A stretch of DNA of 64,000 bases, taken from positions 186,001 to 250,000 of the forward strand of contig NZ_CP120683.1 in NCBI RefSeq assembly GCF_030506325.1. Direction: 5' to 3'. Shown in pieces: positions 16,404 to 26,016 of this stretch. The translations under genes and the position numbers were made by a program. The notes under the pieces are model-generated. The model saw nothing but the letters and a program-made list of their open reading frames with translations, did not search any database and was not told where the DNA came from. This DNA comes from Tunicatimonas pelagia (lineage in GTDB: Bacteria; Bacteroidota; Bacteroidia; Cytophagales; Cyclobacteriaceae). Each line of letters opens with the position of its first letter. The stretch's first letter is position 1.

Positions 16404-18524
16404 TTAGATTATATTAGGTGCGGCTTGGGAAACAGCATTTGGCTGAGGGTATGACTTAGGGAAAGTAATGATAAATTCGCTTCCCCGGTTAGGTTCGCTG
16501 ATTAGCTCAATGGACGCTTGTAGCCGAATTGAAAGAACTTTGACGATCGATAAACCTAGTCCGTGAGAACTTTCTCCGTTAGTGGGACGAGCACTTAATT
16601 TCTTAAATTTCTGGTAGAGGTTCCTCTTATCTTCATCGCTAAACCCTGGCCCTTCGTCTTTTACCGAAATATGAATCACCTTCTGGCTTTCGGTTGTGGC
16701 CAGTAAGTGGACATTAGACCCGTTTGGAGCGTACTTAATAGCATTAGAAACCAAGTTGGTAATTATCTGACCCAGCACCAACGGGTCTGTTTCAAGCGTT
16801 GTTGATGATTCTACATTCAGATGCAATGCAATTGATTTACTGATTGCTTCATTTTCAAAACTATTAAGTAATTGCCCTAGCAGCGACGACAGGTTTACCT
16901 CCTCTAAGTTCAGTTTATCTTGCTTCTCTATCAGGCTGTTATTCAGCAGATTGTTCACCAGAGAACTCCCCGATTGAGAAGTGTTTTTAATCAGATTAAT
17001 GTATTTTTTAGTTTCTGAAGGGTCTACACTTAAATTCATCGTCAAAATCTCGGCTAGGCCACTAATCCGCTGAAAAGGTGCTTTCAGATCATGGGTCACC
17101 ATGCTCATTAGAGTCTCTCTTTCATCACCAATTTCCTCCAGACGGGCATTTTTCTCACTAAGTTCTTTGTTTTGCTGAATGATTTGGGTGTTCTGAGAAA
17201 TGATTTTCTCATTTTGCTCCTCAATCTGCCGCTGCTGCTGTTCAAGAAACCGGTTCTTCTGACGAACTCGGTAGTAAAATGCCAGCAGCGTTAGCAATAG
17301 AAGAAAAACCAGCAACAAAATAATATTTTTAGCAGCAATCTTTATTCTGGCCTGCTCCAGCACCTCCCGATTACGAGCTTCGTCAGCTTTTAGTAGCTCG
17401 TACTCCTTTTCTTTTTCTTCAATCCGAAGCCTATTTTCCAGCCGCTCAACGGTAATAGCTTTGTCTACATTGTATAAAGAATCTTTAGCCGCTACAAACT
17501 GCTGATATCGCTTTAGTGCCAAAGCATGCTCACCATTCATCTCGTTGATCTTTGCCAAGTAATAGTAAGCCTCTTTTTTCTGCTTTAGGCCATTTTCGGT
17601 AGAATTATCAACAATATCTTGCAGGTATAATCGGGCTTTATTGTACTGACGGCGCGCGTAATAATTCTTAGCCAGCAGTAGATTAACTGACGAAATAAAC
17701 CGTACGTTTTCAAAGACATCGGTAGCACTGATTGCTCTACGTAGGTACTGCATAGAGCGAGAATAATCAGTTTGCCCGTAGGCAAGGTTCGCTAAAGAAA
17801 GATTAATCTCAGCAATAGTCATTTCATCTTTTATCTGCTGACTTAAACCCATAGCAATTTGTAAATAGTGGTAGGCTTTGTTATACGGCCCACCTTCCTG
17901 ATAAAAAGCCGCTAACTCCTGGTAAGTTGATATTTGCCCGCGTATATCATCTATTTCCTGACGAATTTTTAGGGCTTCGTGTAGCAGAGCAAGCATTCTG
18001 GTAGTATCGTTCTGCAGGGTGTAGAGCTGTACTAAACTTTTATAGCAATAAGCCACTCCGGTTTTATCATCTAGATCTTTAAAGATAGCTAGGGCTTGGT
18101 TGATATAAGTATGCGCCTTCAGACGATCTCCCTGCGAAAGTAATAGCCTGCCCAAATTATTATACGAATAAGCCAGTTGGATAGAATCTTGAGCATGTTG
18201 AGCAGTATCCAGAGCCTGGCGATGACTTGCAAAAGCGTCGGCATAATTTCCTTTGTATACCAAGGCAATTCCTTGAAAGTTAAGGGCTTTAGCCTTCTGA
18301 TGGGAAGAAGCTACCGAATTCAGCACTAGGCGGCTGTAGTAAATAGTGCTATCAGGATACGACAGACGATAAGCCCACCCTATTTCATTGTATATATTCC
18401 ACACATGATCGTCTTCGGCAGCTTCTAGTGCAGTATGCAAACTATCTATTTGCTGGTAATTCTGAGCCGAAAGATTTCCGAAAAGCGGTAGAATAATTAG
18501 GAAAGCGACAATCCTAAATTTCAT
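16404..18524 (-). CDS. TPR-repeat sensor histidine kinase
   Basis: A 706-residue sensor of a type common in Bacteroidota. Residues 1-20 are a signal peptide, 40-350 are tetratricopeptide repeats predicted to face the periplasm, 400-417 is a transmembrane helix and 420-465 a coiled coil. The kinase core has the phospho-acceptor His478 (MVTHDLKAPF), the N box around Asn594 (LVSNAIKYAP), the G1 motif DEGPGFSDED and the G2 motif HGLGLSIVK. No response regulator is adjacent, so the partner is encoded elsewhere. Catalytic residues look complete. Confidence 0.93.
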   Translation of the reverse strand: MKFRIVAFLIILPLFGNLSAQNYQQIDSLHTALEAAEDDHVWNIYNEIGWAYRLSYPDSTIYYSRLVLNSVASSHQKAKALNFQGIALVYKGNYADAFASHRQALDTAQHAQDSIQLAYSYNNLGRLLLSQGDRLKAHTYINQALAIFKDLDDKTGVAYCYKSLVQLYTLQNDTTRMLALLHEALKIRQEIDDIRGQISTYQELAAFYQEGGPYNKAYHYLQIAMGLSQQIKDEMTIAEINLSLANLAYGQTDYSRSMQYLRRAISATDVFENVRFISSVNLLLAKNYYARRQYNKARLYLQDIVDNSTENGLKQKKEAYYYLAKINEMNGEHALALKRYQQFVAAKDSLYNVDKAITVERLENRLRIEEKEKEYELLKADEARNREVLEQARIKIAAKNIILLLVFLLLLTLLAFYYRVRQKNRFLEQQQRQIEEQNEKIISQNTQIIQQNKELSEKNARLEEIGDERETLMSMVTHDLKAPFQRISGLAEILTMNLSVDPSETKKYINLIKNTSQSGSSLVNNLLNNSLIEKQDKLNLEEVNLSSLLGQLLNSFENEAISKSIALHLNVESSTTLETDPLVLGQIITNLVSNAIKYAPNGSNVHLLATTESQKVIHISVKDEGPGFSDEDKRNLYQKFKKLSARPTNGESSHGLGLSIVKVLSIRLQASIELISEPNRGSEFIITFPKSYPQPNAVSQAAPNII

Positions 18525-18829
18525 AGCTAAAGGCTGTTATATTGTTGGGTTCGGTTGATTAAGAATTTCTTAGTATGATTTAAAACTGAGTACAGCTAAT
18601 TTTAGACTAAATAGCGATCCAATAGTACTTAATCTAAATATACTAAGGCAGTAACTATGTATTCTCATACTGCACTTACTGAGATGGTCGACCACAGTAG
18701 GTGATTTTGACTAGGAAGTTACGGATTTTTACGGGACTTACCGAGTAGAAGGCCGGAATGATAGGAATACTACGATAAATTGTAGGGATAGTGAAATAAA
18801 CCTTCGTCTTCCTGTAACTTAATGGCATT
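18525..18829. other. Intergenic region with no recognised feature
   Basis: A 305-bp gap between the pcm-like gene and the TPR kinase gene. I see no conserved open frame, palindrome or terminator; it presumably holds the promoter of the kinase. Confidence 0.4.
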
Positions 18830-19492
18830 TTAAGGTTGCACCCAACCGTCTTGGCCTAACAAAGGCACAAAACTGAACAGCTCGTAAGCAGACCGCTGAA
18901 TTGTTTCATCATCGCCTTTTTCTAACAACAGCATTTCTTGACGATTACGATCTCCTACGGGAATGACTAAGCGACCATTTGTGGCCAATTGTTCAATGAG
19001 CGCAGTAGGAACGCGAGGTGCCCCAGCGGTAACTACAATACGATCGTACGGAGCATGAAGCGCCCAACCTTCGGTACCGTCGCCACACGTAAGTTGGGCG
19101 GTATAACCCAGCTTGTTTAGTAGCTCTTTCGCCCGGCTGTGAAGTATCTGGTTGTATTCAATTGAATAAACCTGACCTCCCATTACCGAAAGCACCGCAC
19201 ACTGGTAACCCGAGCCAGTACCAATTTCCAGTACCTTCATCCCCGGCTCAAGCTGAAGCAATTCCGACTGAAAGGCGACGGTATACGGCTGAGAAATTGT
19301 TTGCCCTTCTCCAATCTGAAAGGCTTTGTCCTGGTAAGCATGATTAACGAAGGCAGAATCCATGAAGGCGTGTCGAGGTATTTGCTCCATGGCCCGAAGC
19401 ACCCGTTCATCCCTAATCCCCTTATGATAAAGCTGTTGTATTAGTGCCCTACGCATTCCCCGATGCTTGTACCCTTCAATGAAACTACTCAT
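18830..19492 (-). CDS. pcm: Protein-L-isoaspartate O-methyltransferase
   Basis: This SAM-dependent enzyme repairs isoaspartyl residues in damaged proteins. The SAM-binding motif VLEIGTGSGYQCAVLSVMG is clear, preceded by the family phrase FMDSAFVNHAYQDKAFQIGEGQTISQPYTVAFQSELL and followed by YDRIVVTAGAPRVP. I chose the start at MSSFIEGYKHRGMRR (220 residues), because the upstream in-frame 20 residues lack family similarity. It is a lone leftward gene, with the dprE1-like gene diverging from it. Confidence 0.92.
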   Translation of the reverse strand: MSSFIEGYKHRGMRRALIQQLYHKGIRDERVLRAMEQIPRHAFMDSAFVNHAYQDKAFQIGEGQTISQPYTVAFQSELLQLEPGMKVLEIGTGSGYQCAVLSVMGGQVYSIEYNQILHSRAKELLNKLGYTAQLTCGDGTEGWALHAPYDRIVVTAGAPRVPTALIEQLATNGRLVIPVGDRNRQEMLLLEKGDDETIQRSAYELFSFVPLLGQDGWVQP

Positions 19493-19706
19493 CCGTTCTA
19501 ATTTGCCCCAAATTTGGCAGAATATGGGATATTTACCAATCTTATTGGGCAAATTAGGTCACTCTTCAGGTAGAATAAATGACGTAGCACTACAAATTTT
19601 TTTGAAGTAGTAGCATGAACTGAAAATTTCTATTCTTAAAATAATTAAATTTTTCCGATATAAATTATTAAATTGCATTGATATTCAGTACTTCTTACTT
19701 GTTATA

Positions 19707-21032
19707 ATGAAAACTACCGTTTCGAACTGGAGCAACTATCCGGTGAAAGATACTACACTAACTCACTGGCGAGGAGAAAGTATACCTGCCGATCGCAAAA
19801 ATTGGATTGCCCGAGGCCTAGGCCGTTGCTACGGTGATGCCGCACTTTCTGACCAGATACTCTCGACGGTAAAACATAACCATATACTAGAATTCAACCC
19901 CGAATCAGGGGTAATTTGCTGCCAGTCGGGCGTTAGCCTGCACAATTTACTGGAAGTTTTCGTACCAAAAGGTTGGTTTTTACCAGTTACGCCCGGTACC
20001 AAGTTCATTACCGTAGGCGGAGCATTAGCCTCAGATATTCACGGTAAAAACCACCATATAGCCGGATGCTTCGGCGACCACGTGAGTTCCTGTACATTAC
20101 TACTCGCCGATGGGAAAAGAATACGCTGCTCACCTACCGAAAACAGCGAGGTGTTCAATGCCACTCGTGGCGGAATGGGGCTCACCGGAATGATTGATAC
20201 GGTAACGTTTCAGCTAAAAAAAATTGAGAGCAGCTACATCAAACAACGTCAGATTAAAGCTCAGAATTTAAACGAGGTTCTAGCACTGTTTGACAAGTAT
20301 AAATCGTACACCTACTCCATGGCCTGGATTGACTGCTTAAAAGGAGGAAAAAACTTCGGCAGAAGCATTATGATGATGGGCGAACACGCTACGCTAGATG
20401 AACTCACTAGCAAACAGCAACAAACTCCGTTAATTAGCAAAGTTGGGCATGACATCAATATGCCGATTAACCTTCCAGGCTTTGTACTAAACTCCCTCTC
20501 CGTGAAGGCTTTCAACTGGCTGTATTTTCATAAAAACGTAAAAAAGGTTATTGAAAATACGGTTCACTACGACCCATTTTTCTATCCCCTAGACTCAATA
20601 CTTCACTGGAACCGCATGTACGGTAAAAAGGGATTTGTGCAGTATCAGTTCGTGCTTCCGATTAGTAACAGCAAAGAGGGGTTGGTAAAAATCATGGATC
20701 GGATTCGGCAAAAAGGTTGGGGTTCCTTTTTATCAGTACTAAAACTCTTCGGAAAACAAGAAAGCCTAATTTCATTCCCAATGGAAGGCTATACCTTAGC
20801 GCTTGATTTTCCTCTCAAAAAGGGTTTATTCAACTTTTTGGATGAATTGGATGAGCTGGTTCTGGATTTGGGCGGAAGAATTTATCTTACGAAAGATGCC
20901 CGCATGAAAGCCGATACTTTTATGAATAGTTATCCTGGTAGCCGGGAGTTTCTCCAGATACTAAAGCAAATCAATCCTGACCTAACCGTACAATCTGATT
21001 TAGCCAAACGATTGTCTATTCTTCCCTCATGA
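19707..21032 (+). CDS. FAD-linked oxidoreductase, DprE1-like
   Basis: A 441-residue FAD-dependent oxidase of the DprE1 family, which oxidises decaprenylphosphoryl-beta-D-ribose at the 2-prime position in mycobacterial arabinan synthesis. The FAD-binding domain shows ARGLGRCYGDAALS, LPVTPGTKFITVGGALASDIHGKNHH and ATRGGMGLTGMI. The C-terminal domain contains VQYQFVLP and FPMEGYTLALDFP. It overlaps the following DprE2-like gene by 4 bp (ATGA), so they are coupled. In this organism the lipid-linked pentose product is unknown. The UbiA-type gene that often joins the pair is absent here. Confidence 0.88.
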   Translation: MKTTVSNWSNYPVKDTTLTHWRGESIPADRKNWIARGLGRCYGDAALSDQILSTVKHNHILEFNPESGVICCQSGVSLHNLLEVFVPKGWFLPVTPGTKFITVGGALASDIHGKNHHIAGCFGDHVSSCTLLLADGKRIRCSPTENSEVFNATRGGMGLTGMIDTVTFQLKKIESSYIKQRQIKAQNLNEVLALFDKYKSYTYSMAWIDCLKGGKNFGRSIMMMGEHATLDELTSKQQQTPLISKVGHDINMPINLPGFVLNSLSVKAFNWLYFHKNVKKVIENTVHYDPFFYPLDSILHWNRMYGKKGFVQYQFVLPISNSKEGLVKIMDRIRQKGWGSFLSVLKLFGKQESLISFPMEGYTLALDFPLKKGLFNFLDELDELVLDLGGRIYLTKDARMKADTFMNSYPGSREFLQILKQINPDLTVQSDLAKRLSILPS

Positions 21033-21763
21033 ACCAACGTGTATTACTTATTGGGGCAACCAGCGATGTTGCGAAAGCCTGTGCGTACATCTACGCCGAA
21101 AAGCAGTACAATTTAGTATTAGCCGGACGAAAGCCCGATGAATTACAGATACTCGCTAACGATATAAAGATTCGCCACAATGTTGCTTGCGATTATCTTA
21201 AAATTGATCTGATGGACAGCAATACTCATGCTGAAGCTATCAATTCCCTCCCGACCATTCCCGACATTACGCTCTGTTTTGCCGGGTATCTAGGCGATCA
21301 TGCATTAGCTATCAACAATTGGGCGGAAGCAGAGCGAATTATTCAAACGAACTACACGGGAGTTGTTTCCCTTATCAATCTCGTTGCCAACCACTACGAG
21401 AAGCAAAAAAAAGGCACTATCGCAATCTTAAGCTCGGTAGCTGGCGAGCGCGGGCGGCAGAGCAACTATTTGTACGGCAGTGCCAAAGCCGGGTTAACGG
21501 CCTACCTTTCGGGATTACGTAATCGATTAGCCTCTCAAGGTGTTCACGTAATAAGTGTAATTCCGGGGTTCATTGATACTCGGATGACGGAAGGGTTGAA
21601 GTTACCCAAACCACTTACAGCTTCCCCCCATCAAGTAGCCCAAGCTGTTTTTAAGGCGGTTAAAAAGAAAAAGAATATTGTCTACGTGCTTTGGATGTGG
21701 CGTTATATTATGCTCATTATTAAGGCGATACCCGAGCCACTATTCAAAAAGCTAAAGCTTTAG
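21029..21763 (+). CDS. SDR oxidoreductase, DprE2-like
   Basis: A 244-residue short-chain dehydrogenase. Motifs: LLIGATSDVAKACAYIYA for NAD(P) binding, CFAGYLGDH in the place of the NNAG loop (characteristic of DprE2), Ser in AILSSVAGERGR and YLYGSAKAGL with the catalytic Tyr and Lys. A hydrophobic C-terminal segment (VYVLWMWRYIMLIIKAIP) also matches DprE2 proteins and suggests membrane association. With the preceding DprE1-like oxidase it would epimerise a polyprenyl-phosphate pentose, giving an arabinose donor. Confidence 0.88.
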   Translation: MNQRVLLIGATSDVAKACAYIYAEKQYNLVLAGRKPDELQILANDIKIRHNVACDYLKIDLMDSNTHAEAINSLPTIPDITLCFAGYLGDHALAINNWAEAERIIQTNYTGVVSLINLVANHYEKQKKGTIAILSSVAGERGRQSNYLYGSAKAGLTAYLSGLRNRLASQGVHVISVIPGFIDTRMTEGLKLPKPLTASPHQVAQAVFKAVKKKKNIVYVLWMWRYIMLIIKAIPEPLFKKLKL

Positions 21764-21892
21764 TCGCACTTCAATTCCTCAGCGAGTAGTATTTCTCGTT
21801 CTACTACAGAAGAACCATCAATTAGCTTTTGCCTTCTTGGTCGCTATCTCTATCTTCATGCATTCTATTCTACTAACCTAATCAGCGCTACC

Positions 21893-22891
21893 ATGTACGT
21901 AAGACGAAATATTCGTTGGAGCATAGTCTGGAAATTTGCCTGGAAAAACATTCTATTCTTCATCGCTTGGTCATTCATTGTCACTGCGGCTTATGTTACC
22001 TTGCTTAAGCAAGGTATAGACGTTAGTATTCCTTTTCTACCGCTCAGCACCATTGGTATTGCGGTGGCCTTTTACATTGGCTTCAAAAACAGCCAATCCT
22101 ACGACCGATTTTGGGAAGGACGTAAAATCTGGGGCGGTGTTGTCAACTACAGCCGTACATGGGCCAATCAAGTGCTGAGCTATTTGCCGGACTTAACTAC
22201 TAATTCCTCTATTTCGTCATTACATACCGAACTAATCTATCGTCACTTGGCCTGGATTAACGCATTGCGTATTCAGCTACGTCGCACCACCATGCTAGAT
22301 CGGCAAAACCTTAGTTACATGCCGGATCTAAGACTGAAAAATGACCGAGAGTGTCAGGATTATATCCGCACATTTCTGTCGGATGATGAATACGTTGAGG
22401 TGATGCAACAAGCCAACACGGCCACTCACTTGGTGAAAAACCAGGGTAAAGCACTACGCGCATTAGCGAGAGAGAACGAACTAGATGCTTATCGGCAGGT
22501 AAATATGATGCAAACGCTGGAAGAACTCTATAACCTACAAGGCAAATGTGAACGCATTAAAAACACACCCTTCCCTCGCCAGTACGCTTTTTTCAGCACG
22601 GTTTTCGTCTGGATTTTCGTGATTTTACTACCGTTCGGCTTGGTGAGCGAATTTGGGAAAATGAGCAACAGTTCGATCATCTGGCTTACGGTTCCGTTTT
22701 CAGCCCTCATTTCCTGGATATTTGCCACTATTGAAACGGTGGGCGACAATAGTGAAGATCCTTTTGAGAACTACATTAACGATGTACCGATGACAGCCCT
22801 ATGTCGAACTATTGAAATTGATCTGAGGCAATTGCTGGGGGAAACTGAAATACCACCTAAGATTGAACCGGTAAACGATATTCTACTCTGA
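21893..22891 (+). CDS. Bestrophin-family ion channel
   Basis: A 332-residue membrane protein of the bestrophin/UPF0187 family. Characteristic parts are an N-terminal RRNIRWSIVWKFAWKNI, LSTIGIAVAFYIGFKNSQSYDRFWEGRKIWGGVVNYSR near residues 50-100 and the acidic GDNSEDPFENYINDVPM near 283-299. The family forms pentameric anion or cation channels. Four hydrophobic segments are visible. It stands alone, 130 bp after the DprE2-like gene and convergent with the next gene. Confidence 0.93.
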   Translation: MYVRRNIRWSIVWKFAWKNILFFIAWSFIVTAAYVTLLKQGIDVSIPFLPLSTIGIAVAFYIGFKNSQSYDRFWEGRKIWGGVVNYSRTWANQVLSYLPDLTTNSSISSLHTELIYRHLAWINALRIQLRRTTMLDRQNLSYMPDLRLKNDRECQDYIRTFLSDDEYVEVMQQANTATHLVKNQGKALRALARENELDAYRQVNMMQTLEELYNLQGKCERIKNTPFPRQYAFFSTVFVWIFVILLPFGLVSEFGKMSNSSIIWLTVPFSALISWIFATIETVGDNSEDPFENYINDVPMTALCRTIEIDLRQLLGETEIPPKIEPVNDILL

Positions 22892-22896
22892 GCCTA

Positions 22897-23691
22897 CTAA
22901 CCTCTCGGCCTAGCCCAGGAAACCCGGGCTACAGTCCACTCTGGAAAGATGGTTTTACGACTCAGTGTTGTACCCCGAATATCGTCCAAAATATAAAAGT
23001 ACATAGGCCGTTGCTTGTAACTGCTTTGCGTAGTACCATCGCCGCGGATAATCTCGCTAAATTCGTCGGCTCCCAGACCAGAAGGAAGCACTAAATTTTC
23101 ACCCACAAAAAACACTGGTCGCTCCTCAACACATCCGGCACCACAGTTGCTGATATCCTTTTCATCCGGCACGTGGTAGTAAAGCGTTCTGCCTCTTGGG
23201 TCAACAATGTACTCACTTAAGGTATCACCCAAACCTTCTATTACTTGATGGGCTAACATTACGCTATAATCAGGCTTGGCAACAAACCAATGGTTATTCT
23301 GCCCATCACCGTTAATCACATTTGGCTGGCTATCCCCCTGGAAGCGATACAGTGGCCAACCTTTGTAGGTACTCTGGCGTTCGCCATCTTCTCGAGTAAT
23401 GGTATCAAAATCACTTTCCTCAAGACCTTCCTCCACAACTAGTGTTTCGGTATAAAATACTGGCCAGGCGGCTGCACAACCACCGTTACAAACGCTATTG
23501 CCGCTTACATCCCGACTGAAGAAATAAAGTGCGCGACCATCTTGATCCGTTAAATACTGCCCGAAAGTATCGCTCATGGCCAGTTGTACCTGTGGGGTAG
23601 CCGGAACGTTACTGGTATCATCATCCTGACAAGCGACAAGCAATCCGCTTATGATTGCTACAAAAAGAGCTAGATATTGCTGGGTGTTCAT
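22897..23691 (-). CDS. Lipoprotein with COG4315-type secreted repeats
   Basis: A 264-residue lipoprotein. I placed the start at MNTQQYLALFVAIISG, which gives a signal peptide ending in the lipobox LLVAC; the longer upstream frame has no signal. The mature protein has two repeats of about 100 residues with the phrases YLTDQDGRALYFFSRD, CNGGCAAAWPVF, YIVDPRGRTLYYHVPDE and CGAGCVEERPVF, typical of the secreted repeat of unknown function (COG4315). Each repeat carries a Cys pair. Function is unknown; such proteins occur on cell surfaces. Confidence 0.88.
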   Translation of the reverse strand: MNTQQYLALFVAIISGLLVACQDDDTSNVPATPQVQLAMSDTFGQYLTDQDGRALYFFSRDVSGNSVCNGGCAAAWPVFYTETLVVEEGLEESDFDTITREDGERQSTYKGWPLYRFQGDSQPNVINGDGQNNHWFVAKPDYSVMLAHQVIEGLGDTLSEYIVDPRGRTLYYHVPDEKDISNCGAGCVEERPVFFVGENLVLPSGLGADEFSEIIRGDGTTQSSYKQRPMYFYILDDIRGTTLSRKTIFPEWTVARVSWARPRG

Positions 23692-23930
23692 CGTTACTTT
23701 TTTTAGTGTGAAATAAATATATCTATCAGCTAGTGATTGATACAAATGTAAGGGGTAAAAGTGATAATAAGCTAGTTTTGTAGGTATACAAGAGGTGTAC
23801 AAAAGACTAAAAACCAGCAATGAATAGCATTTAGGCTACGAAAATGGGTATACACGGCTTGATAATCATTACAGAGTGATTGCCTAATTGCTAAGTACAA
23901 TACGAACTATATTCTTGTATATTTTTCGTG

Positions 23931-24038
23931 TCGTCATTGCGAGCCGCGAAGAATGAGCGGCGTGTCGGATGGTCGATGCCACAATCTCACAACCCGCCCA
24001 CCGTAACGTTAGATGGCTTCGCGGACTCGCCATGACGA
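23931..24038. repeat. Palindromic MITE/REP-like element
   Basis: A 108-bp element bounded by an imperfect terminal inverted repeat: TCGTCATTGCGAGCCGCGAAG at the left reads almost identically on the opposite strand at the right end (TCGTCATGGCGAGTCCGCGAAG). It sits alone in the gap 23692-24087 between two genes of the same strand. The middle holds GGCGTGTCGGATGGTCGATGCC. Its composition is richer in GC than the flanks. The structure suggests a non-autonomous interspersed repeat; copy number cannot be judged from one window. Confidence 0.75.
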
Positions 24039-24087
24039 AATATAGAGTAAGTTAGTTACAGTATACTTAATACTTAGAAGGAAAGAG

Positions 24088-25797
24088 TCAGGAGACGGTA
24101 GCAGAATCAGATGCTTCAAAGTTTTGCATAAAATCTATGAGGTCATCTTCTTTGTTAAGTTCTAGTTTCTTTCGTAATCGGTAACGAGCGGTCTTTACAC
24201 TCTCCGGAGAAATACCTAAAATACTAGCCGCTTCCTTGAGGTTCATTTTAAGTTTCAGCAGCGCGCATAGTTTCAACTCACCTTGCGTAAGGTCAGGATA
24301 GGTTTCCCGAAGTTTCTCTAGAAAATCCTGGTGAACATCTTCAAAAAACCGCCTAAACTCTTCCCAATCGCGGTCAATATTGGTGTGTTGATCTACCAAG
24401 CGGGTGAGGCTACTAACCTTTTTACTCACTTCGTCCGAACGGGCTTGCCTGAGTTGTTTAAGGCCGACCTTCAGTTCCTCAAAGAGTTCGCTCTTTTGGA
24501 TGAAGTTAACCGTATACGAAGTGAGCTCCTTACTTTTAAAGGTAAGCTTCTGCGCTAGTTCAGCTTCTTTTAACTTGGCGTTTTCCAGTTCAGCCCGGGT
24601 TAGTGCCTGTTGGGCAGAATAGATTTCCCGGTTCTTTCTAATCCGTAGCCGTTGCCGACTTAGAATGAGGTAGGCAACAGTTCCCAACACTATCAATCCC
24701 AAAATCAATCCGTAGCGGAGCAAGCTATCGGTACGGGCTTTCTGATTAAGAGTCTGGATGCGTTCATTTTGTAGGGCAATCTCCTGCTCTTTCTGCTGAG
24801 TTTCGTACACAGTTTGTAGCTCAGCTATCTGCCGGGCTTTTTCTTCGTTGAATAAGGTGTCTTTTAGTGCAATGTATTGCTCAAAATAACGAATTGCCTG
24901 TTTATAGTTACCTCGGGCATTTTCCAATTCCTTAAGCTCCAAATAAATATCCTGAAGCTGTTTCTGATCATTTACTTGCCTAGCTACATCCATACTTTGC
25001 ATCAGGTACTCCTCTGCTTGAATAAATTTCTGCTGTTCTCGATACATTTTTCCTACATGATATAGGGTAATTGCTATACCATGCAAATCCCCTATCTCAC
25101 GACTTAGCTCTAGTGACTGTTGATAATACATAAGTGCTTGGTTATACTGTCCAGTCACCGTGCTTATATCGCCCAAACTACCATAAGATAGTGCTATACT
25201 GTAGGGGTCTTTTACTTTTTTATATAATTCCAAAGCTTCGCGGAAACTAGAATCTGCCCGATTGTATTCGCTCATATCAAAATAAACATTACCGATATTA
25301 CCAAGCGCAGTCGCAACGTTGATAGCGTCACCAAACACCAGATACTTACTTAATGCTTCCTGAAAAAATTGTAGAGCTAGCTCAAGATCTTTTTGCTCGT
25401 AATAGATTAGCCCAATATTTAACATAGTATTAGCAGCATAGAGAGTATGGCCTAATCGTTGATAAGATGTTAAAGCGTTAATTAAATAATCAAGGGCAGT
25501 AGTATATTTACCCTGCGTCCAGTGAGCCACTCCAATTACGTCGTAAGCGTAAGCAACGCCCGAAGTGTAAGATAGGCTATCGGCTAACGTTAGGGCTTGC
25601 TGACCATAGTATTCTGATTCTTTCGGGTCGACTACCCAATACTCGACTCCAAGCTCATTAAGCAGGTTTACCCGAATTGTATCGGCTTCAGTATGCTGGG
25701 ACAGTAGCTGATTTAAGCTATCAATTGCCGGATCACCTTGACTAAATAAATTGAAGGGAAGAAAAAGCAGGGCGAATAGCCGCAACTTACTATTCAT
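24088..25797 (-). CDS. TPR-containing LuxR-type transcriptional regulator
   Basis: A 569-residue one-component regulator (start taken at MNSKLRLFALLFLPF, giving a signal sequence). Residues about 40-320 are TPR repeats, a transmembrane helix lies near 362-380 (YGLILGLIVLGTVAYLIL), then a long coiled coil, and the C-terminal 65 residues form a LuxR-like helix-turn-helix (TQGELKLCALLKLKMNLKEAASILGISPESVKTARYRLRKKL). The layout, sensor outside and DNA-binding domain inside, is typical of Bacteroidota. No target is evident. The nearest gene 3-prime of it is the COG4315 lipoprotein. Confidence 0.9.
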   Translation of the reverse strand: MNSKLRLFALLFLPFNLFSQGDPAIDSLNQLLSQHTEADTIRVNLLNELGVEYWVVDPKESEYYGQQALTLADSLSYTSGVAYAYDVIGVAHWTQGKYTTALDYLINALTSYQRLGHTLYAANTMLNIGLIYYEQKDLELALQFFQEALSKYLVFGDAINVATALGNIGNVYFDMSEYNRADSSFREALELYKKVKDPYSIALSYGSLGDISTVTGQYNQALMYYQQSLELSREIGDLHGIAITLYHVGKMYREQQKFIQAEEYLMQSMDVARQVNDQKQLQDIYLELKELENARGNYKQAIRYFEQYIALKDTLFNEEKARQIAELQTVYETQQKEQEIALQNERIQTLNQKARTDSLLRYGLILGLIVLGTVAYLILSRQRLRIRKNREIYSAQQALTRAELENAKLKEAELAQKLTFKSKELTSYTVNFIQKSELFEELKVGLKQLRQARSDEVSKKVSSLTRLVDQHTNIDRDWEEFRRFFEDVHQDFLEKLRETYPDLTQGELKLCALLKLKMNLKEAASILGISPESVKTARYRLRKKLELNKEDDLIDFMQNFEASDSATVS

Positions 25798-26016
25798 AAC
25801 GTGAGAAATTGTTTCAGAAAGGTACAAAAGTGGTAAAAGGCAGGCAAATTACCCTTTATTGGTGTATTAATATTCGGAAAGTCATCCAACAGCCCTAAAA
25901 TTATAGTCTAAACAGAAACAACTACCATCAGATGCATTTAAAAAAAGAGCAAACAGATAGGGCTGTCACTAGTTACAACAATGTGTTATATTTTTTAATC
26001 CTAATTTATTTTTACT

